Source: Halarchaeum rubridurum (GTDB taxonomy: Archaea > Halobacteriota > Halobacteria > Halobacteriales > Halobacteriaceae). Taken from it: DNA of 64,000 nt. The position numbers were made by a program, and so were the translations under genes. The notes under the pieces are model-generated. The model was given only the letters and a program-made list of their open reading frames with translations. It was not told where the DNA came from and searched no databases. Positions 16,667 through 25,055 of the stretch are shown in pieces (the first letter of the stretch is position 1; every line of letters starts with the position of its first letter). Where the stretch lies: the NCBI RefSeq assembly GCF_014647115.1, contig NZ_BMOO01000005.1, forward strand, positions 124,001 through 188,000, read 5' to 3'.

Positions 16667-16843
16667 TGGGGCCGGAGGGATTTGAACCCCCGATCGACTG
16701 ATATCTCCGGTGCGCCTCGGAACTCCAGAGGGTCGTCGTCGCGGCGAGGTGATCAGCCCGCCACTCGGTATACCAGTCTGGAATTTCGTCCCGGGCGCGT
16801 GGCCTCTGGAGTCAGTCGCCATCCCTGGCTTGGCCACAGCCCC
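16667..16843 (-). tRNA. tRNA-Trp (anticodon CCA) with 103-nt intron
   Basis: The 5' exon is 16843-16806 (38 nt) and the 3' exon 16702-16667 (36 nt); together they form a 74-nt cloverleaf with acceptor GGGGC.., anticodon stem ACTGA/TCAGT and loop reading CTCCA+2. The intron is 16703-16805, after position 37. Haloarchaeal tRNA-Trp introns of about this size are known to carry a box C/D guide for 2'-O-methylation of the tRNA itself. The exact C/D boxes were not assigned here. Confidence 0.92.
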
Positions 16844-16889
16844 ACGCACTCCGTCGTAGGGCGATTCCGCCTAAATGGGTTTCGATCCG

Positions 16890-17117
16890 TTACTCCCGGT
16901 CGGTCTCGCGCCAGTCGCACTCCTGGCACTTGTAGCCCGTGACGTACTCGGTGACGCTCGGCATGTAGCCGACGGAGACGACGTCGCCACCACAGTCTGG
17001 GCACTCGCGGTCCGTGTCTTCGATGGATTCGGCTTCCATGACGTCGTCGTCCTCGACGAGTTCGGCGAGGCTGTGCGGCGTCACCATCCGTCCTTGGACG
17101 ACGCGGTTCGCTGGCAT
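16890..17117 (-). CDS. DUF5795-like zinc-ribbon protein
   Basis: 75 aa starting MPANRVVQGRMVTPHSLAELVE. The C-terminal half is a zinc ribbon (CPDCGG ... CQECDW) with a conserved YMPSVTEYVTGYK segment between the knuckles. This matches the haloarchaeal family I know as DUF5795, of unknown function. It is 54 bp downstream of the next membrane gene on the same strand, so they are probably co-transcribed. Confidence 0.75.
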   Translation of the reverse strand: MPANRVVQGRMVTPHSLAELVEDDDVMEAESIEDTDRECPDCGGDVVSVGYMPSVTEYVTGYKCQECDWRETDRE

Positions 17118-17171
17118 ACGTTCGTCGAGGGACGGGACGGCCGTAAACGCACCGTTACCCGCGCCGCGCCG

Positions 17172-18020
17172 TCACAGCCAGGGGGCGCGTTCCTCGCCGT
17201 TCTCGCCGGGGTAGCCGTAGGGCGCGTCGGCGTCGGCGCGGTCGTCGCTCCCGGCCGTCGTCGCGTCGGCCTGCCCGGGGTCGATTGCGAGGAGGCCGGC
17301 GAGCGCGAAGACGGGGAGCGCGGCGCCCTCGGGGACGATACCGAAGAGCGAGAGGGCGAGCGTCCCGAGTGCGACGGCGCTCCCGAAGCGGAAGCGGTCG
17401 ATGTCGAGCAGGTGCCGGAGGTGGGGTTCGAGGAGCGCGACGACGAGCGCGAAGCCGACGGCGACGGCGGCGGCACCCGCGGCGGCGACGACGACACCGG
17501 GTTCGACGTGGACGGCGAGCGTCGCGGACGTCGGCCGGACGCTCGCCAGCAGCCCGAGCCCGACGACGATGCCGGGGCTGGGGAGGTAGTCGCCGATGCG
17601 CGAGCTCGCAGTCTTCGCGGCGATGGCGAGGACGACGAACGCGGCGAAGCGCTCGAAGATCGCGGTATCGAGGACGCTCTCGATGGTGGGGGCGAGCGCG
17701 GCGACGGCGACGGCACCGACGACGAGCGGGACGCCGACCGTGAGGACGGCGTGGGCCTTCTCGCGGCGGTCGCCCTGCATCTCGACGAGGACGACCGCGA
17801 CGGTGGCGCTCCCGCCGAAGACGAGCAGGCCGACCTGCAGCGCGCCCGTCGGGACAACGAGCGGTCCGACGGCGGTCGTCTGCGTGAGCGCGCCGCTGAG
17901 GACGAGCGCGGCGAAGATGCCGTCCACGAGCGGGAGCAGCATGACGGTGGCGAGGAGTCGCGTCGCGCCGCCGACACGCCGCTCTAAGCGGAGGGCGACC
18001 GGGTGGCCGGAGATACTCAT
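17172..18020 (-). CDS. DUF5794-like membrane protein
   Basis: 282 aa starting MSISGHPVALRLERRVGG. It has seven to eight hydrophobic segments (from about residue 22 to 262) and an acidic tail ending YPGENGEERAPWL. It resembles the haloarchaeal DUF5794 family. The start at 18020 excludes a long low-quality upstream extension. No transporter motif is evident. It is divergent from guaB. Confidence 0.7.
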   Translation of the reverse strand: MSISGHPVALRLERRVGGATRLLATVMLLPLVDGIFAALVLSGALTQTTAVGPLVVPTGALQVGLLVFGGSATVAVVLVEMQGDRREKAHAVLTVGVPLVVGAVAVAALAPTIESVLDTAIFERFAAFVVLAIAAKTASSRIGDYLPSPGIVVGLGLLASVRPTSATLAVHVEPGVVVAAAGAAAVAVGFALVVALLEPHLRHLLDIDRFRFGSAVALGTLALSLFGIVPEGAALPVFALAGLLAIDPGQADATTAGSDDRADADAPYGYPGENGEERAPWL

Positions 18021-18392
18021 CTCAGGGACGATGGCCGTGACCACCGGCCGAACGGCGATAGGCGGGATGGTACGACGACGGCCGCGGGGCCATCTGTCGC
18101 CGCCAGAAGGTGGAGGCCCCCATGACTGTCCCCGCGCAGGATTTTGTAAAGTCGCCGGAGCGCTGTGGCTGGTCACCGGCGATACGGACTGCGAAGGGAC
18201 TGAGGGAGTCCATACCCGAACGTTTCCGATTGAGAGACATAAGCGTTGTGTGGGGTGTGGCCGCACGCGGCGCTCGCGGCGCTCGCCGTCTCCCGACGGC
18301 GCCGGGGCTCGGTATGCACGACCGTGGCGATGTTCCCCGCACGGCGTGGCCGGTTACGGAACGTTTTTGCGTATCGCGCGAACACGATTTAC
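18021..18392. other. 372-bp divergent intergenic region
   Basis: Holds the promoters of the DUF5794-like gene and guaB. A TATA-like GACATAAGC near 18235 faces right and lies too far upstream to be a leaderless guaB promoter. It may mark a long 5' leader or a small RNA; no ORF is convincing. Confidence 0.4.
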
Positions 18393-19889
18393 ATGGCGAA
18401 CGACGAGCGACCTAGTGGTACCTTCTCCGAGAAGCTCGACGTCCCCGAAGCGCTCACGTTCGACGACGTGCTGCTCCGTCCGGCAGAGAGCCGCGTCGAA
18501 CCCGACGAGGCCGACGTCTCCACGCGCGTCTCCAAGAACGTCTCCCTCAACGTCCCCATCCTCTCCGCGGCGATGGACACCGTCACGGAGAGCGAGCTCG
18601 CCATCGCGATGGCGCGCGAGGGCGGGCTGGGCGTGCTCCACCAGAACCTCGACGACGACGAGCTCGTCGCCGAGGTCGAGCGCGTGAAGCGCGCGGACGA
18701 ACTCGTCATCCGCCGGGAGGACGTCGTCACCGCGTCGCCCGACCAGACCATCGAGTCCGTCGACGCGATGATGGAGCGCGAGGGCGTCTCCGGCGCGCCG
18801 GTCGTCGACGACGACGACCGCGTGCTCGGCATCATCTCCGGGACGGACATCCGGCCCTACCTCGAAGTGGGCGAGGAGGACCGGGTGAAGGAGGCGATGA
18901 CGGACGAGGTCATCACGGCGAGTGCGGACGTCGACGCGCGCGACGCCCTCGAACTCATGTACGAGCACAAGATCGAGCGCGTCCCCATCGTGGCCGACGA
19001 CGACCGGCTCGTCGGCCTCGTGACGATGCAGGGCGTGCTCGCCCGCCGCGAGCACGAGGACGCCGCCCGCGACGACGACGGGCACCTGCTCGTCGGCGTC
19101 GCCGTCGGTCCCTTCGACGTCGAGCGCGCGACGGCCGCCGACGAGGCCGGCGCGGACGTCGTCTTCATCGACTGCGCGCACGCGCACAACCTGAACGTCA
19201 TCGACTCCGCCCGCGAGATAACGGAGACAATCGACGCGGACGTCGTCGTCGGCAACGTCGGCACCGCGGAAGCCGCCGCGGACGTCGTGGACTTCGCGGA
19301 CGGCGTCAAGGTCGGCATCGGTCCGGGCTCCATCTGCACGACGCGCGTCGTCTCCGGCGCGGGGATGCCCCAGATAACCGCCGTCTCGCAGGTCGCGGAC
19401 GTCGCCGCCGACTACGACGTGCCCGTCATCGCCGACGGGGGCATTCGCTACTCGGGCGACGCCGCGAAGGCCTTCGCCGCGGGGGCGGACGCAGTGATGC
19501 TCGGCTCCTACTTCGCCGGCACCGACGAGGCGCCCGGGCGCGTCATCACGATGAACGGCAAGAAGTACAAGCAGTATCGGGGGATGGGCTCCGTCGGCGC
19601 GATGCAGTCCGGCGGCGGCGAGCGCTACCTGAAGGAGGACGACGCGGACGAGGAGTACGTCCCCGAGGGCGTCGAGGCCGCGACGCCGTACAAGGGCCCG
19701 CTCGCCAGCGAGCTCCACCAGCTCGTCGGCGGCATCCAGTCCGGCATGGGGTACGTCGGCGCGGCGACCATCCCCGAGTTCAAGAACGACTCGGAGTTCG
19801 TTCGCGTCTCCTCGGCCGGCCAAACCGAGGGTCACGCCCACGACGTGATGATAACGGACGAAGCCCCGAACTACAGTCCGGGGGAGTAG
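18393..19889 (+). CDS. guaB: Inosine-5'-monophosphate dehydrogenase
   Basis: 498 aa starting [34 protein letters not shown] barrel is interrupted by a CBS-domain pair at about residues 98-215. The active-site loop [13 protein letters not shown] provides the catalytic cysteine. The mobile flap region ([12 protein letters not shown]) and the C-terminal [11 protein letters not shown] are intact. It oxidises IMP to XMP with NAD+, the committed step to GMP. The start is placed at 18393 because upstream codons do not match the family. Confidence 0.97.
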   Translation: MANDERPSGTFSEKLDVPEALTFDDVLLRPAESRVEPDEADVSTRVSKNVSLNVPILSAAMDTVTESELAIAMAREGGLGVLHQNLDDDELVAEVERVKRADELVIRREDVVTASPDQTIESVDAMMEREGVSGAPVVDDDDRVLGIISGTDIRPYLEVGEEDRVKEAMTDEVITASADVDARDALELMYEHKIERVPIVADDDRLVGLVTMQGVLARREHEDAARDDDGHLLVGVAVGPFDVERATAADEAGADVVFIDCAHAHNLNVIDSAREITETIDADVVVGNVGTAEAAADVVDFADGVKVGIGPGSICTTRVVSGAGMPQITAVSQVADVAADYDVPVIADGGIRYSGDAAKAFAAGADAVMLGSYFAGTDEAPGRVITMNGKKYKQYRGMGSVGAMQSGGGERYLKEDDADEEYVPEGVEAATPYKGPLASELHQLVGGIQSGMGYVGAATIPEFKNDSEFVRVSSAGQTEGHAHDVMITDEAPNYSPGE

Positions 19890-19909
19890 GTCGGCCCTGC
19901 GGGCCGACC
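19889..19909 (+). terminator. Hairpin at the guaB stop codon
   Basis: GGTCGGCCC and GGGCCGACC form a perfect 9-bp stem around TGC, beginning at the last base of the guaB stop codon. No strong T tract follows. Confidence 0.45.
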
Positions 19910-20054
19910 GAACATCGAGCGGGAGCGGCCGTAGGGCGCGACACGCGAGAATAACGCGGGTGGCGCGGAGAACCGCGGTGTACCGAGCGGCGGCGCGCCG
20001 GAGCGCGGGTGGCGCGATACGTGCGCCGTCTTTTCGCGCCTCGCTACACGCGCG

Positions 20055-21206
20055 CTACAGTTCGCCGACGAGTTCGTCGGCGACTCTGAGTCCGAGCCCG
20101 TCCTTCGAGCCCGCGTACTCCGCGTAGTCGTCGCTTCGCACGACGAGCGCGCGCGTCTCGTCGCCGCCCATGACGCTCGCGTCGTTGGCGACGACGAACG
20201 CGAGGCCGGCACGCTCCATGATGCGTCGGGCCTCCCGAACCATCGCGTCGTCGTCGCCGCTCGTCTCCGCCTTGAAGCCGACGAGCGTGAGCGCCGGGTG
20301 TTCCTCGCGGACGGTGTCGAGGAGCTTCGGCGTCGCCTCCAGGTCGAGCGTGAGGTCGCCGCCGCTGCGTATCTTCTCGTCGGCGGGTTCGACGGTGTAG
20401 TCGGAGATGGCGGCCACCGAGAGGAGGGCGGCGGCGTCCTCGCAGGCGTCGAGGACGGCGGCGAGCATCTCCGCTGCGGACTCGACGCGACGAACGTCGG
20501 CGTAGGGGACGTCGTCGCCGTCGTGGACGAGCGTGACGTCCGCACCCCGGACGTAGCACGCGCGGGCGACCGCACGGCCCGTCCGACCCGAGGCGCGGTT
20601 CGTCAGCACGCGCACCGGGTCGATGCGCTCGCTCGTCGCCCCCGAGGTGACGACGACGCGCTCGCCCGCGAGGGGCCGCTCGCCCGCGGCGCGCGCGACG
20701 TCGAGGCAGATGGCGTCGAGGCTCGCCAGTTTCGCCTTCCCCTCCTCGATGCGCGGGTCGACGACGTCGACGCCCCACGATTCGACGCGCTCCAGGCTCT
20801 CCAGGACGCCGGGATGGTCGTACATCGGTTCGTGCATCGCGGGCGCGAGGACGACGGGGACGTCCGCGCCGAGCGCCGTCGTCGCCGTCGTCGTGACCGG
20901 CGTGTCGTCGATGGCCGCCGCGACCTTCCCGACGGTGTTCGCGGTCGCGGGCGCGACGAGGTAGACGTCCGCCCACCCCTCGCGGCCGCAGAGTTCGACG
21001 TGCTCGACCGCGCCCGTGAGTTCCGTCGTCACGTCGTGTTCGGTGGCGAACTCCACCGCCCACGGGTGGACGATTCCCCGCGCGCCGTCCGTCATCACGG
21101 CGCGCACGGACGCCCCGCGTCGCCGGAGTTCGTGGGCGAGTTCGACGACCTTCACCGCCGCGATGCTCCCGGAGACGCCGAGCGCGACGTTCACACCCTC
21201 CAACAT
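20055..21206 (-). CDS. coaBC: Bifunctional phosphopantothenoylcysteine decarboxylase / phosphopantothenate-cysteine ligase
   Basis: 383 aa. The CoaC flavoprotein domain (about 1-175) shows GVSGSIAAVK, LVAPATANTVGK and PAMHEPMYDHP. The CoaB ligase domain (about 180-383) shows VVVTSGATSERIDPVR, NRASGRTG, AAISDYTVEP and LVGFKAET. Together they convert phosphopantothenate to phosphopantetheine for coenzyme A. The CoaC flap has the archaeal EGKAK form. It is a single-gene unit with a start 59 bp from the convergent-side pilin stop. Confidence 0.95.
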   Translation of the reverse strand: MLEGVNVALGVSGSIAAVKVVELAHELRRRGASVRAVMTDGARGIVHPWAVEFATEHDVTTELTGAVEHVELCGREGWADVYLVAPATANTVGKVAAAIDDTPVTTTATTALGADVPVVLAPAMHEPMYDHPGVLESLERVESWGVDVVDPRIEEGKAKLASLDAICLDVARAAGERPLAGERVVVTSGATSERIDPVRVLTNRASGRTGRAVARACYVRGADVTLVHDGDDVPYADVRRVESAAEMLAAVLDACEDAAALLSVAAISDYTVEPADEKIRSGGDLTLDLEATPKLLDTVREEHPALTLVGFKAETSGDDDAMVREARRIMERAGLAFVVANDASVMGGDETRALVVRSDDYAEYAGSKDGLGLRVADELVGEL

Positions 21207-21265
21207 GGCTCACCCTCGGCGTCCCCGCCAGTAAAAGCGTCCGCCTTCGCGGCGGTCGACGTCGG

Positions 21266-21808
21266 TTACGTCGTGAACGACGCGATCTCGTAGGAGTCGC
21301 CGGGGCTGATCTCCCCATCATCTTGGGCCTCTACCGGCTTCGACGTCCAGTAGACCGAGATCGACGTGTCGGGCGCGCTCCCCTCGGGGTCGAGGTAGAC
21401 GGTCTCACCGGCCTCCCAGGTGTCGCCGATTCCGGTCTGGCCGTCGCCCTCCGAGAACAGCTCGCGCTCGGAGGCGTCCCCTTCACCTGCCCGCGTGTTG
21501 CCCGTCGCCGACCCGATGTCGACCGGCTTCGACGACGTCAGGTACAGTTGGTCGGTCTGGAGCGGGCCGCCGGATTCGAGCGTGACCGCGATCAGGTTGT
21601 CCTCGCTGTCGCTGTAGTCCGTCCCGCCGCTCGCGTTCGTGATTCGATTGTCGACCGACACCGTCGGCGCTTTCGCCTGCGTCTCCCCGGCGAGGTTCAT
21701 CACGAACGGCGTGACCGCGCCGACGAGCACGACGACGATTCCGACGAGTAGGATGACTCCGATGACCGACGATGCGCCGCGTGCGTGTCCTCTGGTATCC
21801 CCCATCAC
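21266..21808 (-). CDS. Type IV pilin-like protein A
   Basis: 180 aa (the first Met could be at 21808 or 21805). The prepilin-type N-terminus RGASSVIGVILLVGIVVVLVGAVTPFVMNLAG is split by a GASS processing site. The mature part is a beta-rich domain with GIGDTWEAGETVYLDPEG and a C-terminal SYEIASF. It is paralogous to the next gene. It is likely an exported surface or pseudopilin subunit; no partner peptidase is encoded nearby. Confidence 0.85.
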   Translation of the reverse strand: MMGDTRGHARGASSVIGVILLVGIVVVLVGAVTPFVMNLAGETQAKAPTVSVDNRITNASGGTDYSDSEDNLIAVTLESGGPLQTDQLYLTSSKPVDIGSATGNTRAGEGDASERELFSEGDGQTGIGDTWEAGETVYLDPEGSAPDTSISVYWTSKPVEAQDDGEISPGDSYEIASFTT

Positions 21809-21875
21809 ACCGAGCGTCGTCGTGTAGGGCCAAAATACTTTTCACGGAGACAGTATCGCGGCGGTCACGCGACCG

Positions 21876-22412
21876 TCACGCGGTGAACGACGCTAGCTCG
21901 TAGGAGTCCGACCCGCCGACCTCGCCGGGGTTGTTCCCCTCGACGTCGCGGGTGTTCCAGTATATCGTCACGTCCGTCCCGCTCGCCACGCCGACGGGGT
22001 CCACGTAGACGGTCTCGCCGGCCTCCCAGGTGTCGCCGATACCGACCTGCGGCGGGTTGTCCATGTAGGACTCCGTGAACGCCTCCAGGCCGCTCGCCTG
22101 GCTGTCCGAGTCCGCCGTCGGGCGGTCCGAATCCGGGCCCGCCCCGATGTCGAGCGGCTTCGACCCGCCGACGTAGAGGTAGTCCGTCTTCACCGGCCCG
22201 CCCGACTGCTTGGTGATGGCGACCAGTTGCTCGCCGCTCCCGTCACCCCGGTCAACGAGTTCGTGCGACACCGAGAGCGTCGGCGCGGTCGGTTGCGTCT
22301 GCCCGCCGAGCCCGAGCGCCAGCGTCCCGACCGTGACCGCCAGCAGCGTCGTGACGGCCAGCAACAACACGACCCCGATGACCGCCGACACGCCCCGCTC
22401 GTTCCCGGTCAT
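21876..22412 (-). CDS. Type IV pilin-like protein B
   Basis: 178 aa starting MTGNERGVSAVIGVVLLLAV. It has a prepilin signal with the hydrophobic segment to about residue 36. It shares VGIGDTWEAGETVYVDP and SYELASF with the downstream paralogue (21266-21808) but is otherwise well diverged. The 67-bp gap and same strand suggest co-expression. The conserved C-terminal half may be the assembly interface. Confidence 0.85.
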   Translation of the reverse strand: MTGNERGVSAVIGVVLLLAVTTLLAVTVGTLALGLGGQTQPTAPTLSVSHELVDRGDGSGEQLVAITKQSGGPVKTDYLYVGGSKPLDIGAGPDSDRPTADSDSQASGLEAFTESYMDNPPQVGIGDTWEAGETVYVDPVGVASGTDVTIYWNTRDVEGNNPGEVGGSDSYELASFTA

Positions 22413-22527
22413 GGGTGTCGACTCGCGCGCCGCGCCGATAAGGCCCGCGTCGGCCTCGGACGCCGATACGTGTCGGCGCTCGGGCGGCGCCTCGACGGTT
22501 CGCCTCGCCGTTCCGTGTCCCGTCCCG

Positions 22528-23277
22528 CTACTCGTCTTCGTCGTCGTCCGCGACGCTCGGGTGCATCGTCGGCTCGTCCGGGTGGCGCTCGGCGAACGCC
22601 GCGCGCATCCGCTCCATCGAGTCGCGCTCGCGTGCCTCGCGCTCGTCCTCGTCGATCTCCTCGACGCCCGGCGGCACCTCGCGCCCGCGGCCCGTGAAGT
22701 AGCCCTCGGGGGCGACCCAGTCGTGGTAGTACGGCACCTCGGAGTCCTCGACGACCGTCAGGCCGACCTTCGCGCCGTGGCCCGCGACGACCGTCGTCTG
22801 GTGGGGTTCGGCCGCGAGGCGGCCCGCGACGTAGAGGCCGTCCACGCCCGTCCGCCCGCGCTCGTCGACGTCGACGTACGTCTTCGACCCCTGCTGGTCG
22901 AGCGCGAGGTCGAAGGCGTCGAGGTAGCCCGGGTTCGACTTCGTCGCCGCGATGGCGTAGTCGCCCTCGTAGACCTCCGCCGCCGTCTCCGCGACGAACT
23001 GCCCGTCGAGTTCGTCGAGGGTCTCCACCTCGCCCGTGACGCGCGTCGCGCCGGCGTCGGCGACCTGCTCGTCGAGGAGGTCGAGGAACGTCCGGGGGTT
23101 CACGCCGCCCGGGAAGCCGGGGACGTTCTCCAGGTGGCCGTTACGCCGGAGTATCGACTCCCCGGCGTTCACGACGGTCGTCTCGAAGCCCGCCCGCGCG
23201 GTGTAGAGCGCGGCGTTCAGGCCGGCGACGCCGCCGCCGACGACGATCACGCTCGGCGCGTCCTCTGGGTGACTCAT
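22528..23277 (-). CDS. FAD-dependent thioredoxin-reductase-like oxidoreductase (single domain)
   Basis: 249 aa. The N-terminal dinucleotide fold VIVVGGGVAGLNAALYTARAG and the C-terminal GLYVAGRLAAEP segment mark an FAD flavoprotein of the thioredoxin-reductase group. It is about 70 residues shorter than true reductases: the NAD(P)H-binding insertion and the CxxC redox pair are missing. The substrate is therefore unknown. It is divergent from the SRPBCC gene. Confidence 0.85.
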   Translation of the reverse strand: MSHPEDAPSVIVVGGGVAGLNAALYTARAGFETTVVNAGESILRRNGHLENVPGFPGGVNPRTFLDLLDEQVADAGATRVTGEVETLDELDGQFVAETAAEVYEGDYAIAATKSNPGYLDAFDLALDQQGSKTYVDVDERGRTGVDGLYVAGRLAAEPHQTTVVAGHGAKVGLTVVEDSEVPYYHDWVAPEGYFTGRGREVPPGVEEIDEDEREARERDSMERMRAAFAERHPDEPTMHPSVADDDEDE

Positions 23278-23331
23278 ACCCCCGCTTCGGGGCGCGCGCA
23301 CCACAATCGTTCCGGAACGCCGACGCCACCA

Positions 23332-23337
23332 CTTATG
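23332..23337 (+). promoter_or_regulatory. TATA-like box of the SRPBCC gene
   Basis: CTTATG is 25-30 bp before the GTG at 23362, favouring that leaderless start over the ATG inside the box at 23335. Confidence 0.45.
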
Positions 23338-23361
23338 CCGTCCGCGCGTCCACGTCGTCGT

Positions 23362-23952
23362 GTGAAGACCGTCGAGGTCGCGACGACCGTCCGCGCGCCG
23401 CCGGAGGACGTCTACGACTTCCTCCTCGACTTCCCGGGCTACGCGGCGTACTCGAAGCACCTGGAGTCCGTCCGCGCCCACGGCGACGGCGGGCCGGGGA
23501 CCGAGTACCGACTCACGTTCGCGTGGTGGAAACTCGACTACACCGCCCACACGCGCGTCACCGACGTCGAACGCCCGACGCGCATCGACTGGTCGGTGAC
23601 GCGCGACCTCGACGCCTCGGGCCAGTGGCTCGTCGACCCGCTCGGCGCGGCGGAGGACGGGAGCGACGGTGACGACGAAAACGGGAACGAGGGCGGGACG
23701 GGTGACGCCGACACCGCCGGCACCACCGATACCGACGACACCGCCGAGGCCTGTCGCGTCCGCTTCGTCGTCACCTACGACCCCGGCTCCGCCGAGGGCG
23801 TCCTCGACCTCCCGCTGTTCGCCTCCCTCGATTGGGTGATCGAGAAGGCCTCCGAACTCGTCGTCGAGGAGGGCCGCCGCGTCGTCGAGCGCGTCGTCGC
23901 CGACCTCGAAGGCCGACGCCGCGACGTCGAGTTGGACGTGACGGTTCGCTAG
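23362..23952 (+). CDS. SRPBCC (START-like) family protein
   Basis: 196 aa from GTG (KTVEVATTVRAPPEDVYDFL). The sequence begins with the polyketide-cyclase/START fold: the helix after a first strand, then PGYAAYSKHLESV and TEYRLTFAWWKLDYTAHTRV. A low-complexity Asp/Gly/Thr insertion (about residues 98-130) interrupts the fold before RFVVTYDPGS. Such proteins bind hydrophobic ligands; the ligand is unknown. An ATG at 23335 is possible but would sit in the TATA box. Confidence 0.8.
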   Translation: MKTVEVATTVRAPPEDVYDFLLDFPGYAAYSKHLESVRAHGDGGPGTEYRLTFAWWKLDYTAHTRVTDVERPTRIDWSVTRDLDASGQWLVDPLGAAEDGSDGDDENGNEGGTGDADTAGTTDTDDTAEACRVRFVVTYDPGSAEGVLDLPLFASLDWVIEKASELVVEEGRRVVERVVADLEGRRRDVELDVTVR

Positions 23953-23976
23953 TCCGTCCTTTCCCGGCGAGGGTCG

Positions 23977-25029
23977 CTAGAGGCGATAATCGTGTTCGCC
24001 GGTCTCGCTGTCGAGGAACGCGGCGAGTAACTCGACCGTCGCGTCGACGTCGTTGACGTGCGCGGCCTCCGTCACCGTGTGCATGTAGCGCAGCGGGACG
24101 CTGATCGCCGCGACCGGCTTCGCGCCGTGCGTGTTCTGGAACCCCGCCGTATCGGTCCCGCCCGCCGGCAACACCTCGGGCTGGTGGGCGATTCCCGCCG
24201 TCTCCGCGAGCGACTCCAGGCGCTTTCGCACCTTGGGGTTCGTGATGACGCTCCCGTCCTTGAGCTTTATCGCCGCGCCCTCCCCGAGTTCGGTGACGTG
24301 CTTCGAGGCGTCCGAGAACTGCGGGATGTCGTTGGCCACCGTCACGTCGAGCGCGACGGCGAGGTCCGGGTCGAGGTCGACGCCGAGCGCCGTCGCTCCC
24401 CGCAATCCGACCTCCTCTTGGACCGTCGCGGCGACGTGCACCGTCACGTCGGGGTCGATTCGCTTCGCGGCTTCGAGCACCGCGAAGAGACAGACGCGGT
24501 CGTCCATCGACTTCCCCGTCACGGTGTCGCCGAGCCGTCGGGTGTCCTGCTCCATCGTCACGACGTCGCCGACGGAGACGCGTTCTCTCACTTCGTCGCC
24601 GTCGCGCCCGAGGTCGACGTAGCAGTCCTCGACCTCGTCTTTCGACTCGCGCTCCTCCTCGCTCATCGTGTGCGGCGGCGGCGAGCCGATGACCCCGTCT
24701 AAATCGCCCTCGGCGGCGTGGACGGTGACGCGCTGGGCGCGCAGCACGCGGGGGTCCCAACCGCCGAGCGCGTCGAGGCGGAGGAACCCCTCGTCGGTCA
24801 CGTGTTTCACCATGAAGCCGATCTCGTCCATGTGCGCCGCGACCGCGACCTCGTAGTCGGGGTTCGTCGCGCCCTCGATGGTGGCGACGACGTTCCCCAT
24901 CGCGTCAGTCCGAATCTCGTCCGCGACGTCGGCGAGTTCGCGGCGCACGACCTCGCGGATGCGGTCCTCGTGGCCCGGCGCGCCGTGGGCCTCCGTCAAC
25001 TCGGTGAGCAGGTCGTAGTCGGCGTCCAT
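23977..25029 (-). CDS. M42-family metallopeptidase (TET/endoglucanase-like aminopeptidase)
   Basis: 350 aa. Zinc-binding and catalytic motifs are intact: AAHMDEIGFM, GKSMDDRV, ATVQEEVGLRGA, LDVTVAND, GGTDTAGFQ and YMHTVTEAAH. M42 enzymes are self-compartmentalising aminopeptidases that degrade peptides released by the proteasome. Length is normal. It is convergent with the SRPBCC gene and follows the histidine kinase at 25056 on the same strand with a 26-bp gap. Confidence 0.93.
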   Translation of the reverse strand: MDADYDLLTELTEAHGAPGHEDRIREVVRRELADVADEIRTDAMGNVVATIEGATNPDYEVAVAAHMDEIGFMVKHVTDEGFLRLDALGGWDPRVLRAQRVTVHAAEGDLDGVIGSPPPHTMSEEERESKDEVEDCYVDLGRDGDEVRERVSVGDVVTMEQDTRRLGDTVTGKSMDDRVCLFAVLEAAKRIDPDVTVHVAATVQEEVGLRGATALGVDLDPDLAVALDVTVANDIPQFSDASKHVTELGEGAAIKLKDGSVITNPKVRKRLESLAETAGIAHQPEVLPAGGTDTAGFQNTHGAKPVAAISVPLRYMHTVTEAAHVNDVDATVELLAAFLDSETGEHDYRL

Positions 25030-25055
25030 GCCCGGAGGCGACGGCCGGGACGAAC

